A stretch of DNA of 64,000 nucleotides from Melitaea cinxia (GCF_905220565.1 NC_059413.1:10482001-10546000), one strand, 5' to 3'; positions 11,364 through 23,298 are shown, counted from the stretch's first letter. The notes: a model not told the origin generated them from the sequence alone. Made by a program: numbers and translations.

Positions 11364-11695
11364 CAGGAGGGGATCCAGCCCTCAAAACAGGTTGTTGTCA
11401 CAGCCAGTCGAAAATTGGCGAAGTGCTAGTCGGAGTACGAACTCATCCATAAACAATCATGACTTATAAACGACTTTTGAATTTAATTATTTAGTTTTCA
11501 CCGCGCATCTTAGGTATTGAAATAATAATTGGAGGAAGTCAGACCTGATTTAGGGTTGAGAGGAAACCCGGACCAGGCATTCCATTATTAATAAAATAAT
11601 CAAAATAATCGAAAAAATATTCGGAATATAGTTCCGGTGAACTATTTTATTTACATGGCATGCCCACCGTATCTACTGCGGTGGATCCGCTCCTG
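11364..11695. mobile_element. Possible MITE with CAGGAGNGGATCC ends
   Basis: CAGGAGGGGATCC at the left and GGATCCGCTCCTG at the right form a 13-bp inverted repeat with one mismatch around a 332-bp non-coding interior. No target-site duplication was evident and no second copy is in the window, so the call is tentative. Confidence 0.35.
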
Positions 11696-12958
11696 TTATA
11701 GGTACCATTTATTATCAAATACATATTTAGTAATAAGTGCATTAGGGTATCGCTTCAATATAGCTCGAAATCTCTTTCGCTTTATAGACAAAGCCCTTAC
11801 ATTTTAGTACAGATTTGTAAGGCTCAACTTTTTAGGTTTGATATTTTTTCGATAAATAAAAATATCCTTGACTTGGGAGTTGTGACAGTTTTTATTAAAC
11901 CGTTTACGTTTAGTAGGGCGTAAATTCGACATTGACTTTTTGTATGTCAGCTTTACTTCACTATTGATAAAATCACGAAACTCTTTCGACCAACACGACG
12001 AAAATAAATACTGATTTAAATGTACTTTTGTTTAATACTCATTAGAATTTTCTTCTGGTAATGGATTGATTAAACACATATGATTGTCGATACATGAACT
12101 AAATTCGTTATTGTATAAATTTTCTAAATAAAGTTATGAATATTACTATTTTGTTGTTTACAGTCATAGTATACGTAAGTATAATAAAAGATAAGGACTT
12201 AATACGGTAATTTAATGTTACATACATTTTTATATAAAAAGCTATAATTTTATTACCATAGTCAAGTTAAATTAAGTCCAATACATTACACAAGCGTTTA
12301 ACTCACAAAGTATGATATTAAATTCGTAATGATCAACTTGAAAAAAGTAAATAAAACAAAGAAATAAAAAAAGTTTCAATTCAGACTGGAGAAGTTGGAT
12401 ATGAAGTTCTCTTGTATAGAGTTTTTACTTTCTTTACATATATATGTGTATAATATACATGTTAAGGTACATTTATGTAAGATTTAGGCTTTGATTGATC
12501 AATTGATCCAGACTTATGTTTTTATAGCATATTCAAATGTATGCCATGAGCGGCAATCGATCCGCAGCAGCTATCAAAACTTTGACCCTTTTGGCTGCTC
12601 AATAAGTATTTATAAGAGGAGTGTACGACAGATGCTGATGGAAATATTTTAATTTTAATAAATTTTTTTCCTGTCCTTTTTGTTTACATGCTGGCCTTTT
12701 TGTAATTCTTTTTGTAAATTTTGATTTGGCTAATCGAAATTATTAATATTATGGTGTATTTGTTTTGTATCTTTTATCTTTTTAAAATACCTTAAAATTT
12801 TTGCTAATTTCTCTCCAAGTTATTTTGCTAATGTATTACTGTTATAATTATTAGTGGAAAGTTGTTTGAAAAATGTGTTAGTGGTATGTTGTGTATGAAT
12901 GTACTATTGATTTTGTTTGTTTCCCAAAAAAAAAAAAACTATGTAGATCATATGACAC

Positions 12959-13278
12959 GTCGGCCAAGAAAGTGATGTACCACCAAGAAAGTGTGTAAGG
13001 TTGAATGCTGCGTGCAGATTCATAGGTGATAAAGATTAGTTTCGCTTACAGATCGATCTGACGACTTCTATTGCCGTCTTTATCTGATTATTGATAACGA
13101 TATTATTTATACCTAATAGAGTTTAAAATGTCATGTATAATAATGACGTATGAATACTTGTCAATTGGGTTTACGTCATTATTATATGTCTCTTTCAGTT
13201 ATATCTTTTAATAACGAACCTTGTTGTAATTTTCGATGACCAGGAAACTATATCAAAACTGGTACTTTCTTGGCCGAC
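12959..13278. mobile_element. Putative TIR element, GTCGGCCAAGAAAGT termini
   Basis: GTCGGCCAAGAAAGT at 12959-12973 and ACTTTCTTGGCCGAC at 13264-13278 are a perfect 15-bp inverted pair. A second motif, CCAAGAAAGTG, repeats just inside the left end. A separate internal inverted pair (ATAATAATGACGTA / TACGTCATTATTAT) lies near 13136 and 13172. There is no ORF. It may be a MITE. The transposase superfamily is unknown. Confidence 0.5.
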
Positions 13279-13646
13279 CGACCATGCATTAACGCGACGT
13301 GAAGACTTTGTGATAGACGTCTAACATTTTTTGCAATGCAAGCGCTGTCAGCAAGTGATATAATAATGTAATACTTTTTTTTTGAATATCGCTAATAATA
13401 ATTTTTTACAAAATTTGAAAACAAAATTATAACAAGTCTTTTTGTTCTTTTTTTGTTTACAAATAAAAAAAAATATTCTTTTCAATGAAGAGAAAATTAA
13501 ATAAGAGCTATATTTTTTTTAACTTTTTTCTTTCAATTTTGTACGATTTTCTTATAAACGAGATTCAATTAAAAAAATAAACAGTAAGTTCAAGCTCAGA
13601 AGCTTTTTTTTTCTGAGTAACCTTAGCTAAACTATCTATAATAATC

Positions 13647-13690
13647 ATAATATAATAATTATAATATAATAATTATAATATAATAATTAT
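13647..13690. repeat. 14-bp AT microsatellite/minisatellite
   Basis: Three units of ATAATATAATAATT plus a partial unit. Purely A and T. Confidence 0.7.
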
Positions 13691-14715
13691 AATAATAGTT
13701 TATTTTTTCCAAAAAAAAAAATTACACAGTCATGTACTTAAATGTATTTACAAAGCAATTTCACAGTAATTATATTTAGTATGCCTCTACTAACATACTA
13801 GGAAAACCTGTGTTACAGCATGCAATAGATCTATAGTAATAAAAATGAGAGCAAATGTTGAAAAAAATATCAAGTGTTGCTATGCGCAAAACTTGATGAA
13901 GGTTGAATCAATTAGGCTTATATTGTTTTTAGTTTCGTAATACTTTGTGGAGTTGTGGTTCTTATGGAAAGAAAAAATAAAGCAATTGTGTATAAAATTG
14001 AATTATTTCAGAAAATTCACGCGTTTGACAGTCCACAAGACAGGGTAACGAAAGTTATGTCAACTAGTGAATAATAAAAACGTGTGAAGATATATAAGTT
14101 AAATACCAATATCGCAAAATATTTCCTATAACAATCGTCACGGAACTATCCGCCTATTCAAAGGTATCAATCGTGATAGAGTTACAAAATGAGACTTCAT
14201 CCTATCACGTCGTCGCCTTGACTTTAAGTAAATGCAAGATTGGACTGTCGCAATAGTTCGTTTAAGAGTATGGACTTGCTGAGATGTTCACGTATTGGCA
14301 GTTACTATAAGATTCATTCAACTAAAAAACCAAGTTGAACTAAGAAGGAAGACCAATGAGTACTTTCTATACTTAAACATTTATTTGTATTATTGTTCTA
14401 CAAATAGCAAAAATTGTTTTCTGTATTTAACTCGAAAGACTGTAGCTTAATTTACAAAGCTGTTTCATTGCAGATTAGGTTATAAGTATGTATAATTTTG
14501 TCCAATACATGCTGATTTTATGGACAAGAATCCATAAAATCAACAAATCATAATGATATTAAGTATAATAAATTAACCAAATATTATTTACTTTTAAATT
14601 TTAACAAAAACTAAATAATTAGGTAAATGTAATTAATGTACGGTTATTGTACTTGAATTAAACTATAAAAGTTTAATGTAGCATATATTATTGTATCTAT
14701 AATTATTTTATATTT

Positions 14716-14753
14716 AACCGACTTCCAAAAAAGGAGGAGGTTCTCAATTCGAC

Positions 14754-14786
<33 letters not shown>

Positions 14787-16566
14787 CTGTATGTTACATC
14801 AGAACTTTTGACCAGGTAGACCGATTTCGACAAATTTTGTTTTAATCGAAAGGTGGTGTGTGCCGATTGGTCCCATTTAAATTTATTTGAGATCTAACAA
14901 CTACTTATCGAATTATATCTAATAATGCGTTTTTACTTGACGCTTTTTTCGTCGACCTACGTTGTATTATACCACATAACTTTCTACTAGGTGTACCGAT
15001 TTTGATAATTCTTTTTTTGTTCGAAAGGGGATATCCCTAGTTTGGTACCATGATAAGGAAACCAGGATCTGATGATGGGATCCCAGAGAAATCGAGAGAA
15101 ACTCTTGAAAATCCGCAATAACTTTTTACTGGGTGTATCGATTTTGATAATTTTTACTTTAATCGAAAGCTGATGTTTATCATGTGGTCACATATAAATT
15201 ATATTGAGATATGATAACTACTTTTTGATTAATCTTTGATAACGCGTATTTACTTGACATTATTTTCGTCACCTTACGTTGTATTATACCTCATAACTTG
15301 TTACTGGGTGCACCGATTTTGACGTTTCTTATATAAATTAAAAGCTACTATTCGTTACGTGGTCCCATTCAAATTTGATTGAGATTTGATTAGTAATTTG
15401 TGAGTTATATCTAATATTGCGTAATTACATGACGGTTTTTTCGTCACCCTACGTTGTATTATTATTATGTTATATCTTTTTACTGGGTGCACTGATTTTG
15501 ATCTTTTTTGTATAAATCAAAAGCTAATACTTGTCATGTCGTCCGTTTTAAATATGTTTGAGATATAATGAGCAATTTTCGAGTAATCTTTGATGACACG
15601 TATTTACATGACGATGTTAAGACGACTGTGGTCATGTTCAATACTTTGCCACAACGCCATCTATCAAAATTTAATGAAACTACTTCGTTCACTATCGATC
15701 AAATTACAATATTCCACTAGAGTAGAGAGTAGCAGTTTATTCGTTATAAATATATTTGAGCTTTTAATATTTGAGTTATCGCTAATACTGGGTATTTACT
15801 TGGCTATTTTACGTCGACTAACGTTATATTAACCTCATTACTATTTTACTGATATCGATGATTCTTTTTTTAATCGATAGGTGGTGCTTGTCATGTGGTC
15901 CCATTTAAATATAATTGAGATTTGACTCGAACTTTTTGAGCTATATCTGATATGGCGTATTTACTTGACTTTTTTTGGAGTTTTCTCCTTAAGAATCGAT
16001 TTTTATTTAAGGCCCCGGAATGAAAAAATTGAACAGTAAAATCTACTGAACGAATGACCTTGTTAGAGATGGCGTTCAGACGTTTTCTAATAACGCAATT
16101 AGGTTCTGATAGATGGCGTTATTTGATTCATTTATTTACAATTTGATATAGTAATAATATATTTCTTAGACTAGTAAGCCTTTTTGTGCCTATTTAGACA
16201 GTTGATCTGAAGGGGTAAACTTCAGTCGTGCATCGGAGCTGTGTGAAAACATGAACATTACATATTTTTAATAAAAAAGACATAAACCGTAATTCAATAT
16301 AAATCCGCTTCAACTAAAAAACCCGCCGTAATTAGCGATGTCAGCGCTTCGCGCGAATCGACGACGGGCCTTTTATGAAATTTCTGCCTACAATCGCTAA
16401 CAAAATGTTAGAAATAACAGTAGAACATTATATAATTCTACAATTTTATAATGTCGCGTTATATGGAACACGAACAAAGTATTACTATTTTTTCGTCGAT
16501 CTACGTTGTATTACTCTTCGATGTAATTGAAGTCGGTTTTTTTTTCGTTTGCGAGCAAACACAATT
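14716..16566 (+). repeat. Large AACCGACTTC-family element, modular, 1.85 kb
   Basis: It starts AACCGACTTCCAAAAAAGG, then GGAGGTTCTCAATTCG and a long poly-T. It ends GTAATTGAAGTCGGTTTTTT, then CGTTTGCGAGCAAAC, so the ends form a 10-bp inverted repeat (AACCGACTTC/GAAGTCGGTT). Inside are about six diverged modules of roughly 150-200 bp, each running ACCGATTTTGA - TCGAAAGNTGATG - TGTGGTC-CAT - GATAACGCGTATTTACTTGAC - CGTCGACCTACGTTGTATTA. A different repeat is nested at 15977-16250. There is no credible protein; the short ORF at 15590-15832 is repeat sequence. Confidence 0.75.
15977..16250 (+). repeat. Nested repeat, GGAGTTNNCTCC...CGGAGCTG family
   Basis: It shares GAATCGATTTT, GATGGCGTTA, TTTAGACAGT-GA-CTGAAGG and CAGTCGT-C-TCGGAGCTG with the minus-strand copy at 49557-49757. 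It lies inside the AACCGACTTC element, so it probably inserted later. The class is unknown; the size suggests a SINE or MITE. Confidence 0.6.
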
Positions 16567-16926
16567 ATTTTAATAACAATTGTTTAGAAAGACTCAAAAA
16601 AATAAATGGAAATGACACAAAAAAAGTTAAAAAAAACTTCAAATAGCTATAATACCACCTGTCCGTCTGCAAAGCAATATTCCTTTCGTTATCAGGTTGT
16701 CTAGAAGAGATTGCTTTTCACCAATAAGATCGCTTCCTTGTACAATTTGTGACCCTAATTGGCGTATCTTTGATTTAATTCTTTGTTAAAATGTGCAACA
16801 AAAGTAATGTATATTGTATTATACATAAACAATATTAAATATTGAAACAAGTTTTAAGGGAGTTTTAATTTCTTTTTTCAAATTTCATAACAACATTTTT
16901 GAATACTAGTACGTAAATATTAAGTA

Positions 16927-17261
16927 CTGTGTGGCTACGGTACTAAAGAATATAGCCACCCCCTCTCTTCCCGTCGGTGTTGTAAGAGGCGACTAAGGGA
17001 TAACACAGTTCCACTACCACCTTGGAACCTAAAAAGCCGACCGGTGGCGGGATAACCATCCAACTGCAGACTTTGAAATACATAGGCCTAAGACGGGCAG
17101 CAGCGTCTTCGGTGCGACAAAGCCAGCCCTGCGGTCACCAACCCGCCTGCCCAGCGTGGTGACTATGGGCAACACACATGAGTTCACGTTATTTTTGGCG
17201 TAAACTTGTGGAGGCCTATGTCCAGCAGTGGACTGTATAGGCTATAATGATGATAATGATG
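16927..17261 (+). mobile_element. RTE-tailed SINE copy D, full length
   Basis: The full element runs from CTGTGTGGCTACGGTAC to GGAGGCCTATGTCCAGCAG, ending in the TGATGATAATGATG tail. A 12-bp target-site duplication, AAATATTAAGTA, is at 16915-16926 and 17262-17273. The last 45 bp match the 3' end of the RTE LINE at 46985, consistent with mobilisation by RTE enzymes. Confidence 0.88.
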
Positions 17262-17273
17262 AAATATTAAGTA

Positions 17274-19019
17274 AGCTACGCTTCTTCTTACCAAAAAAGT
17301 CAGTCGTCAAGAGTATGTATAAAATCAATATTAATAATACTTGAAATTGAATAATATTGTTTGAATATTATTGAATATGTTGTATTGTGCATCATAGTTC
17401 TAGTGACTCCAATCTATTCTACTAAAAAACTAAGTTCTGAGTTTTTGCTTATAATGGAACAAAATATTCTTCATATTCATACTCCTTTCTAGCAAGTCGG
17501 TTAGAGATTCAATTTCGTCTGACGTAATAGTGTGATTAGTCTCCAGGTAATCCGTATTTATGGCTTAGATGAGCTCGTGTCGGCAAGATTCAGGTCGCTA
17601 GCTGTTTTCATGTAACGCCGTTGTAAAGAGATTGAGGCGACGTTTGGATATTGATAAAAGAATTATTAAGTTTGTTTTGACATCACGATGAATTGTGTCC
17701 TTATAATTAAATAACCATAGTTGATATAATAATAGTAATGCTGTATCTATCATGAACATGTAACTCTAAAAGTAATAAGAAATAGGTATAGATGGTGGCG
17801 TTTGGTGTTTTTTTTTTCTTACTATCTAAGATATTATTTTACTAACAATATACTTGATATCAATAGTCTTAAAACTGCCATATTATTTGTTATTAGTCTT
17901 AAATTACCATTTATAGAGCAGCTCCGTTGGACTGCGTAAAGTTAAATACCAAAACCTTTTGATCGCCAAAAGCCTTGGTTTGCACCTGCATTTGGTATTT
18001 AAATTTTCCTAGTTACTGGGTTATTTGTATTTTTATAATGGAAATAGTTCAAAATTTCCCATGCCATGTCATCACCGTGTGAGGGCATCGCTTCAAAGTG
18101 TATTCACTTATTCTTCTTAATTATCAATAAACCAAATGATCTTGAGATAAGCGCGTGCCAGCGACCTTTTTGGTTTATAGCATTGGTATTTGGATTTTTA
18201 TGGTTTTATTTCTTTTTTAAGTACTCATACAAGGCATCATTACCACATGTTATTCTTTATCATATACTGATGACGAAAATGTATGTATAATGGGTTGTCA
18301 AAAACATATATTTTATATTGAAAACGTTGGTTAAAAATGTAGTAAATTATTTTGTTCATTTCGTTGTGCTCTAAGTTTATATTATTTATTGACAATTATT
18401 GAATTAATTGGGATAGTATTTTGAGCAATTTACTATACTTTATTACAATTATCAAAAAATCAAAATATTAAATGATTCTTAACGTCCCTCATATCTTAAA
18501 TAGAGTCTGTGTAACGAAATAGAGTCGGTGAAACGAAGTCTAAGGAAATTTCGTGCAAGGGTAACTTACATTTTCTGGGCACAAAGCCTCAAATATCTAC
18601 TATCGCGTGTCTGAGGAAATGTCGTCGGACAAACGGACAAAGAAATGATGTCTTCCTTATGTCAGATTAGAAATAGTTCGTTCATTTTAGAATATTATAG
18701 TTAGATCTGATTGAGCAACATATTATATACATATATCTTTTTTAAATTTTTTATCGTAAAAAACAAAGCTGGTAAAAAAGAGATTATACAGAATGACTGG
18801 TTAGTTATTTTTATCACATGATATCTATTGGTTATAAAAAAATTATAATGTTTAAGTAGTCTTTAAGCTTTGCTTATAAACTGTTGTATTGTGTACAATG
18901 ACTTTATTGATAAAAGAAATCATAAATAAATTTAATAGCTATATGCTTTTTACTACCAAATTATATGCTGTCTTATTTACACGTCTAACTTCATATATTT
19001 GACTAAATTTTATATAAAT
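17274..19019. other. Unique-looking AT-rich sequence, no gene seen
   Basis: No repeat family recurs here and the short ORF at 18066-18290 has no recognisable features. Slightly GC-richer patches near 17.52-17.64 and 18.48-18.66 kb could hide a short exon, but none was supported. Confidence 0.5.
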
Positions 19020-19020
19020 A

Positions 19021-19231
19021 CTAGCTGACCCAGCAAACGTTCTTTTGCCATATATGTTATTATCTCCCTTGATCCCCCCCCCCCCAATAGCTTAGTGGTA
19101 TGAAAAATAGATGTTGGCCTATTTTCAAATCTACCCGATATGCACACAAAATTTCATAAATATCGGTTTAGCCGTTTCGGAGGAGTATAGTAACTAGCAT
19201 TGTGACACTTGTGAGAATTTTATATATAAGT
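19021..19231 (-). mobile_element. Helitron of the CTAGCTGACCCAGCAAACG family
   Basis: The left end is A|CTAGCTGACCCAGCAAACG, and the interior has GTATGAAAAATAGATGTTG, CCCGATATGCACACAAAATT and GCCGTTTCGGAGGAG as in 4367-4690 and 42105-42306. It contains a C13-C14 homopolymer near 19073. The right end reaches TTTATATATAAG and abuts an opposite-strand copy. Confidence 0.72.
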
Positions 19232-19391
19232 TACTAACCCCTAAATTTTTTTTCGATAAATTATTTATTCTTTACTTTATTATGATTTGCCGTTGAAAAA
19301 TACCGACAACCCTAAATTTTCACCCTCTACCACAAACTCCTATTTTTAAATAGCGTTTAGCGGGTAAGACAACCTTTGCTGAGTCAGCTAG
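19232..19391 (+). mobile_element. 5'-truncated Helitron, opposite orientation
   Basis: It ends AACCTTTGCTGAGTCAGCTAG followed by T (3' terminus). The body, AAATTTTCACCCTCTACC...CCTATTTTTAAATAGCG, is the reverse complement of 4380-4460, so it belongs to the same family. It lacks the 5' terminus and touches the minus-strand copy, giving a composite with a 3' end at both sides. Confidence 0.68.
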
Positions 19392-20505
19392 TTTGTATTT
19401 TTCTTTTAAATAAAACGTTTGATATTAAGAGTCTAGAGTTATCGATTGGTTTTTCCTTATAGTCATATAACATTTATTAAAATGATTCATTAAATTGGGA
19501 TTATATTTTGATACTTTTTTAAATATAAATTTACTTTGATTTTAAAAAGTAAAAGAAAATGAAAGTAAAATAATTGCTGTAGAGATCGACGGGTTAAAAC
19601 AACGAAAAAGAATAAGAATTGCAATATTAGTATTCATTAATATTCCAACGATGATATTTTACATACAAACAACATCAAGTTTTTGACTTCTACATACTAA
19701 AATATAAATATATATTTTATTGGAAATATACTACTTTTACCCTTACGAGTAAGTATTAATTTCTGATAATAATGCATTATTTATTGTACACTAAAATGCA
19801 AAAAAAAAAAAATAAAATAAAAAATAAACGGTTAAACAAAAACGATATCTTCTCATCTATTTATTTTCTCCTGTCCAACAATACACGTAGTGATTGCTCG
19901 TAACTTGTTGGCAATCAGCGAACGTGTAGCCAAGGCAATTTCCTGTATTGAAGGAAATAATTAATTTATACTTATTAATGACGTATCTAATTACTTTTAT
20001 AACTAGTTTGATTAGTTCTCGGGATGAATATATTTAAATATACTAAAATTATTTTTTAATAAAAAAATGAATTGCAATTTTTATCGTTATTATATATTTT
20101 TTAAATGTATATTTCATGTAAAGTGGAAGAGTGTAAGTCGGAATGCTTATCCTGGCGATAGAAGCTGGCAAAAAAAAAACAATACCTAATGCCAAGTAGA
20201 CGAAGAAGACTTTTTTTTTTTAAATTCATCCCTTATACATCCCTCGACATCTTGAAAAAAAAAAACATTGTCGTATGTCTCGAAATTCTTATATATCTGA
20301 TTATCATAGTTTTTCATGCAAATATAATACGGTAGAGGATTTTGTTTATCAGTCCGTTACGTAAAAACTACTACTACAAATACAGAAACTTCACAACTTG
20401 GTCTGGGCGTTTGTGCATGTATTTGTATGTGATTTTGAAGCCCCCAGACAGATATATTTATTGATTTCTTTAAAATGTTCATAATTAAATTTTCAAATTT
20501 TGTCA

Positions 20506-20950
20506 TCTATACATTTAATAAAATGGTAGGAAAGTCAAAACTGTACATTGAATATTTTTTTTAAAGAATACTTGTGGTGTGATCTACAATCGATACCGAA
20601 GCCAAAAATATAGTTTTTAGATTTTTTGTCTGTTTATCTGTATGTATGTCCGGGATAAACTTAACAAGTAGTTCATGGATTTACTTTAAATTTGGCATGA
20701 GTATTATTAAGAAGTCGGGTCAACATATAGGCTACATATTATCACGCTATCACCTACGGGGAACGAGCAGTGAACCTTTATTTCTTCAACGCATTCTGTA
20801 ACAACGTGTAATCTAACGACGCATAATTGAATGTTGTTGTTATTATGTTAATAACCATGTCATAAGCTAGCTTCACACTATAAATAAAGACATTCTGTAG
20901 CATATTTATTATCAGCATTGCACCCTTGCGAAGTCGGGACGGGTCGCTAG
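20506..20950 (+). mobile_element. Non-autonomous Helitron, 445 bp
   Basis: It begins A|TCTATACATTTAATAAAATGG and ends GCGAAGTCGGGACGGGTCGCTAG|T. The body contains CATGTATGTCCGGGATAAACTT-like and GGGGAACGAGCAGTGAACC blocks shared with 41357-41808 and 57783-58225. A|T junctions are present at both ends. There is no coding capacity. Confidence 0.88.
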
Positions 20951-21397
20951 TAATATTTAAATTGAGATAAATAAGTATATTATAAATTCACATTAGGAAA
21001 CATATTACGTGTTTGAATTGCAATATATTTATAGATTCTGAACTTATAACCCTAGGTTATTGCATAGGAATCGATATTTTGAATAAAATATATACGATTA
21101 ATTCGTAAGACGAAAATGTGAAATGTTACATTTAGTATTGTGTAAAAAATATTTAAGATATATTCAAATTGAATAGTAATTCATGTTACGGCTTTTTAAC
21201 TTTCAGGTGAGTCAACAAAATTAATTCACTTAACGAAAAAAATTAAGAGCATAAGGTATATTTTTACACAAGCATTTACATTATAGCACTAAAATACATT
21301 ATAATAACATTAAAAAAATACCTTGTAGTTTTAATAATATTTTGTGTCTATAATTATTTATTATTCCATTTATATGTATAAAAACCCTAGTTTTACT

Positions 21398-21520
21398 AAC
21401 CGACGTCCGAAAAAGGAGGAGGTTCTCAATTCGATTCTTTTTTTTTTAATGCACGTTACCTCAGAACTTTTAGTAGTTACGTAGACCAATTTTGATGATT
21501 TTCATTTAAATCTCAAAATA
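21398..21520 (+). repeat. AACCGACTTC-family 5' fragment
   Basis: ACCGACGTCCGAAAAAGGAGG, then AGGTTCTCAATTCGATTC, a poly-T tract and CCTCAGAACTTTT match the first 120 bp of the family. The rest is missing and a LINE fragment follows. Confidence 0.65.
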
Positions 21521-21576
21521 CTCTTGTCTTGATTTATAAAATCCTTACTAAAAAAATTCAAACTCAAATTAAATTT

Positions 21577-21786
21577 ATTAGACACAAAGAAATGCCAGGA
21601 TCACTCAGACGACACAATAAGCTAGTCACACCTAAAACTAGAACCAATTATGGGAAAAGAGCAATAACATTTGAAGGAGCATAGCTATTCAATAACTTGC
21701 CAGTTCATGTAAAGGTCGCAGACTCGATCATTGTTTTCAAACGGAGACTTAAACAATATGTCACACAAAACGATAATTATGGTTTT
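21577..21786 (+). pseudogene. LINE reverse-transcriptase C-terminal fragment
   Basis: The translation contains LRRHNKLVTPKTRTNYGKRA, TFEGA, a stop at about 21682, then LFNNLPVHVKVADSI and FKRRLKQYV. This matches the conserved C-terminal pattern of CR1/Rex/Jockey-type LINE ORF2 proteins (N..R...YG.R.....G..L.N.LP, then FK..LK.YL). It is a degenerate, 5'-truncated remnant with an in-frame stop and no RT catalytic motif. Confidence 0.65.
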
Positions 21787-21970
21787 ACTATGGATTTCTT
21801 TTATCATCGTTTTATTTTTAATTTTATCTCTTTTCGCCTTTTACCATTTTTATACGCGTTGGTTGTACGATTCACAAATATCACAGACCAGGTCTGCCAC
21901 CTACATACTGGACTGTAACTAAATCTTATCAACTATCAACCCGAGTAGAAATTTTTTCGTGTTCCTTAGC

Positions 21971-22131
21971 AGGACCGGTCCGGGCATGCTCGATCTGGAC
22001 CGAATAAGGTATGTAACGCAGAAAAGTCTGGACCTGATCAGGATGAGATGAGATATCCTGATCGGGTCCAGATCAATCATCTACGTTACATACCTTGCCT
22101 GGTCTGGGTCGGGTATGCCCGGTCCGGTCCT
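21971..22131. mobile_element. 161-bp TIR element, AGGACCGGNCCGGGCAT ends
   Basis: AGGACCGGTCCGGGCATGC at the left mirrors GGTATGCCCGGTCCGGTCCT at the right. A second mirrored pair, AAGGTATGTAACG / CGTTACATACCTT, gives about 52-bp imperfect arms around a GGATGAGATGAGATATCC centre. The GGTCC/CCAGATC vocabulary recurs in the minisatellite at 22751-23110, suggesting a common origin. Confidence 0.6.
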
Positions 22132-22147
22132 TTTAAAAAAACACAAA

Positions 22148-22345
22148 TCTTAATATATATAAATCTCGTGTCACAATGTTTGTCCTCAATGGACTCCTAA
22201 ACTACTTAACCGATTTTAGTCAAATTTGCACACCGTGTGCAGTTTGATCCAACTTAAAAGATAGGCTATATTTTATTTTAATATATTATGTTATTATTAT
22301 ATTTCAGAAAAAAATAAGGTGATACGGAGTTCGCCAGGTCAGCTA

Positions 22346-22346
<1 letters not shown>
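22148..22346 (+). mobile_element. Non-autonomous Helitron, 199 bp
   Basis: It begins A|TCTTAATATATATAAATCTCG and ends CGCCAGGTCAGCTAG|T. By eye it is identical to the minus-strand copy at 30403-30601 at all but two positions. It is followed by a long (TA)n tract at 22348-22411. Confidence 0.92.

Positions 22347-22347
<1 letters not shown>

Positions 22348-22411
<64 letters not shown>
22348..22411. repeat. (TA)n microsatellite, about 32 units
   Basis: A pure TA dinucleotide run abutting the 3' end of a Helitron. Short ORFs rich in Ile-Tyr across it are artefacts. Confidence 0.95.
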
Positions 22412-22413
<2 letters not shown>

Positions 22414-22750
22414 TTAAAAAATTATTTAATAAAAAAAGTGAATTGATATTATAAATTTGTCGCTTAATATAATTATTGTTATATTTGTTTTCGTTTATTT
22501 TTCCCAATGTATTATTTATTTTTGTTTTTAATTTAAATATCAATTATTTTTATTTATTTTTATATTATTAATTAAATTTTATTTATTAATTTCTATTCAT
22601 TTACTACTAATTAACTACTTCCTACTACTTACGACTGCTCCACTGTGTAGAAATGGACTCCCTGCAAGACTGTCCTGATAACTGTATATATATTAAGTGC
22701 GCTTAAAAACATCGATAGCACGATTCAGGCTCAGTTCGCGTAATTTCTTT

Positions 22751-23110
22751 CAGGCTATCCTGATCTGGATCAGACCTGGTCCTGATGCAGTTATGCCTTA
22801 CCATACTTATTATATTTTACATCAGGCTATCCTTATCTGGAACGGAACGGGTCCTGATCCAGTATGCCTTACCATACTTGATTATATTTTACATCAGGCT
22901 ATTTTTATCTGGACCGGGCTGGGTCCTGGTCCAGTATGCCTTACCATACTTATTATATTTTACATCAGGCTATCCTTATCTGCTCCGGAACGGGTCCTGA
23001 TCCAGTATGCCTTACCATACTTGATTATATTTTACGTCAGGCTATCCTTGTCTAGACCAGACCTGGTCCTGATAGAGCTTGCCGGATCTGGCATGCCTCA
23101 TTCTATCCTG
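22751..23110. repeat. 72-bp minisatellite, five units
   Basis: Units start with CAGGCTATCC-like sequence at 22751, 22823, 22895, 22966 and 23038 and continue CTGATCCAGTATGCCTTACC, ATACTT.ATTATATTTTA. Because 72 is divisible by three, a 157-codon frame stays open (22697-23170), but its protein is only a repeat of QAI-IW--PGP--VCLTIL--IL and is not taken as a gene. Confidence 0.85.
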
Positions 23111-23298
23111 ATCCGATCCAGATACATGATCTGGTTGAGCCTGACCTTTTTTCTAGTCGAGAAACGCTGATGGTCTCATAATAGGTACCGTTTGCTACTG
23201 AGAATCAATCATCATAAACATATCCATAGAAAAAAAAGCATGACAATGTTATTATATTAATTAGAAAGCGTCAATTAAGCCTATCATTTTATAAGATA

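Noticed and set aside
11364..11695. GC-richer segment considered as an exon
   Set aside because: No frame is open across it; the inverted GGATCC-containing ends suggest a non-coding element instead.
22697..23170. 157-codon ORF on the plus strand
   Set aside because: It is the translation of a 72-bp tandem repeat. The unit is a multiple of three, so the frame stays open by construction; the reading is repetitive and a second forward frame is also open.
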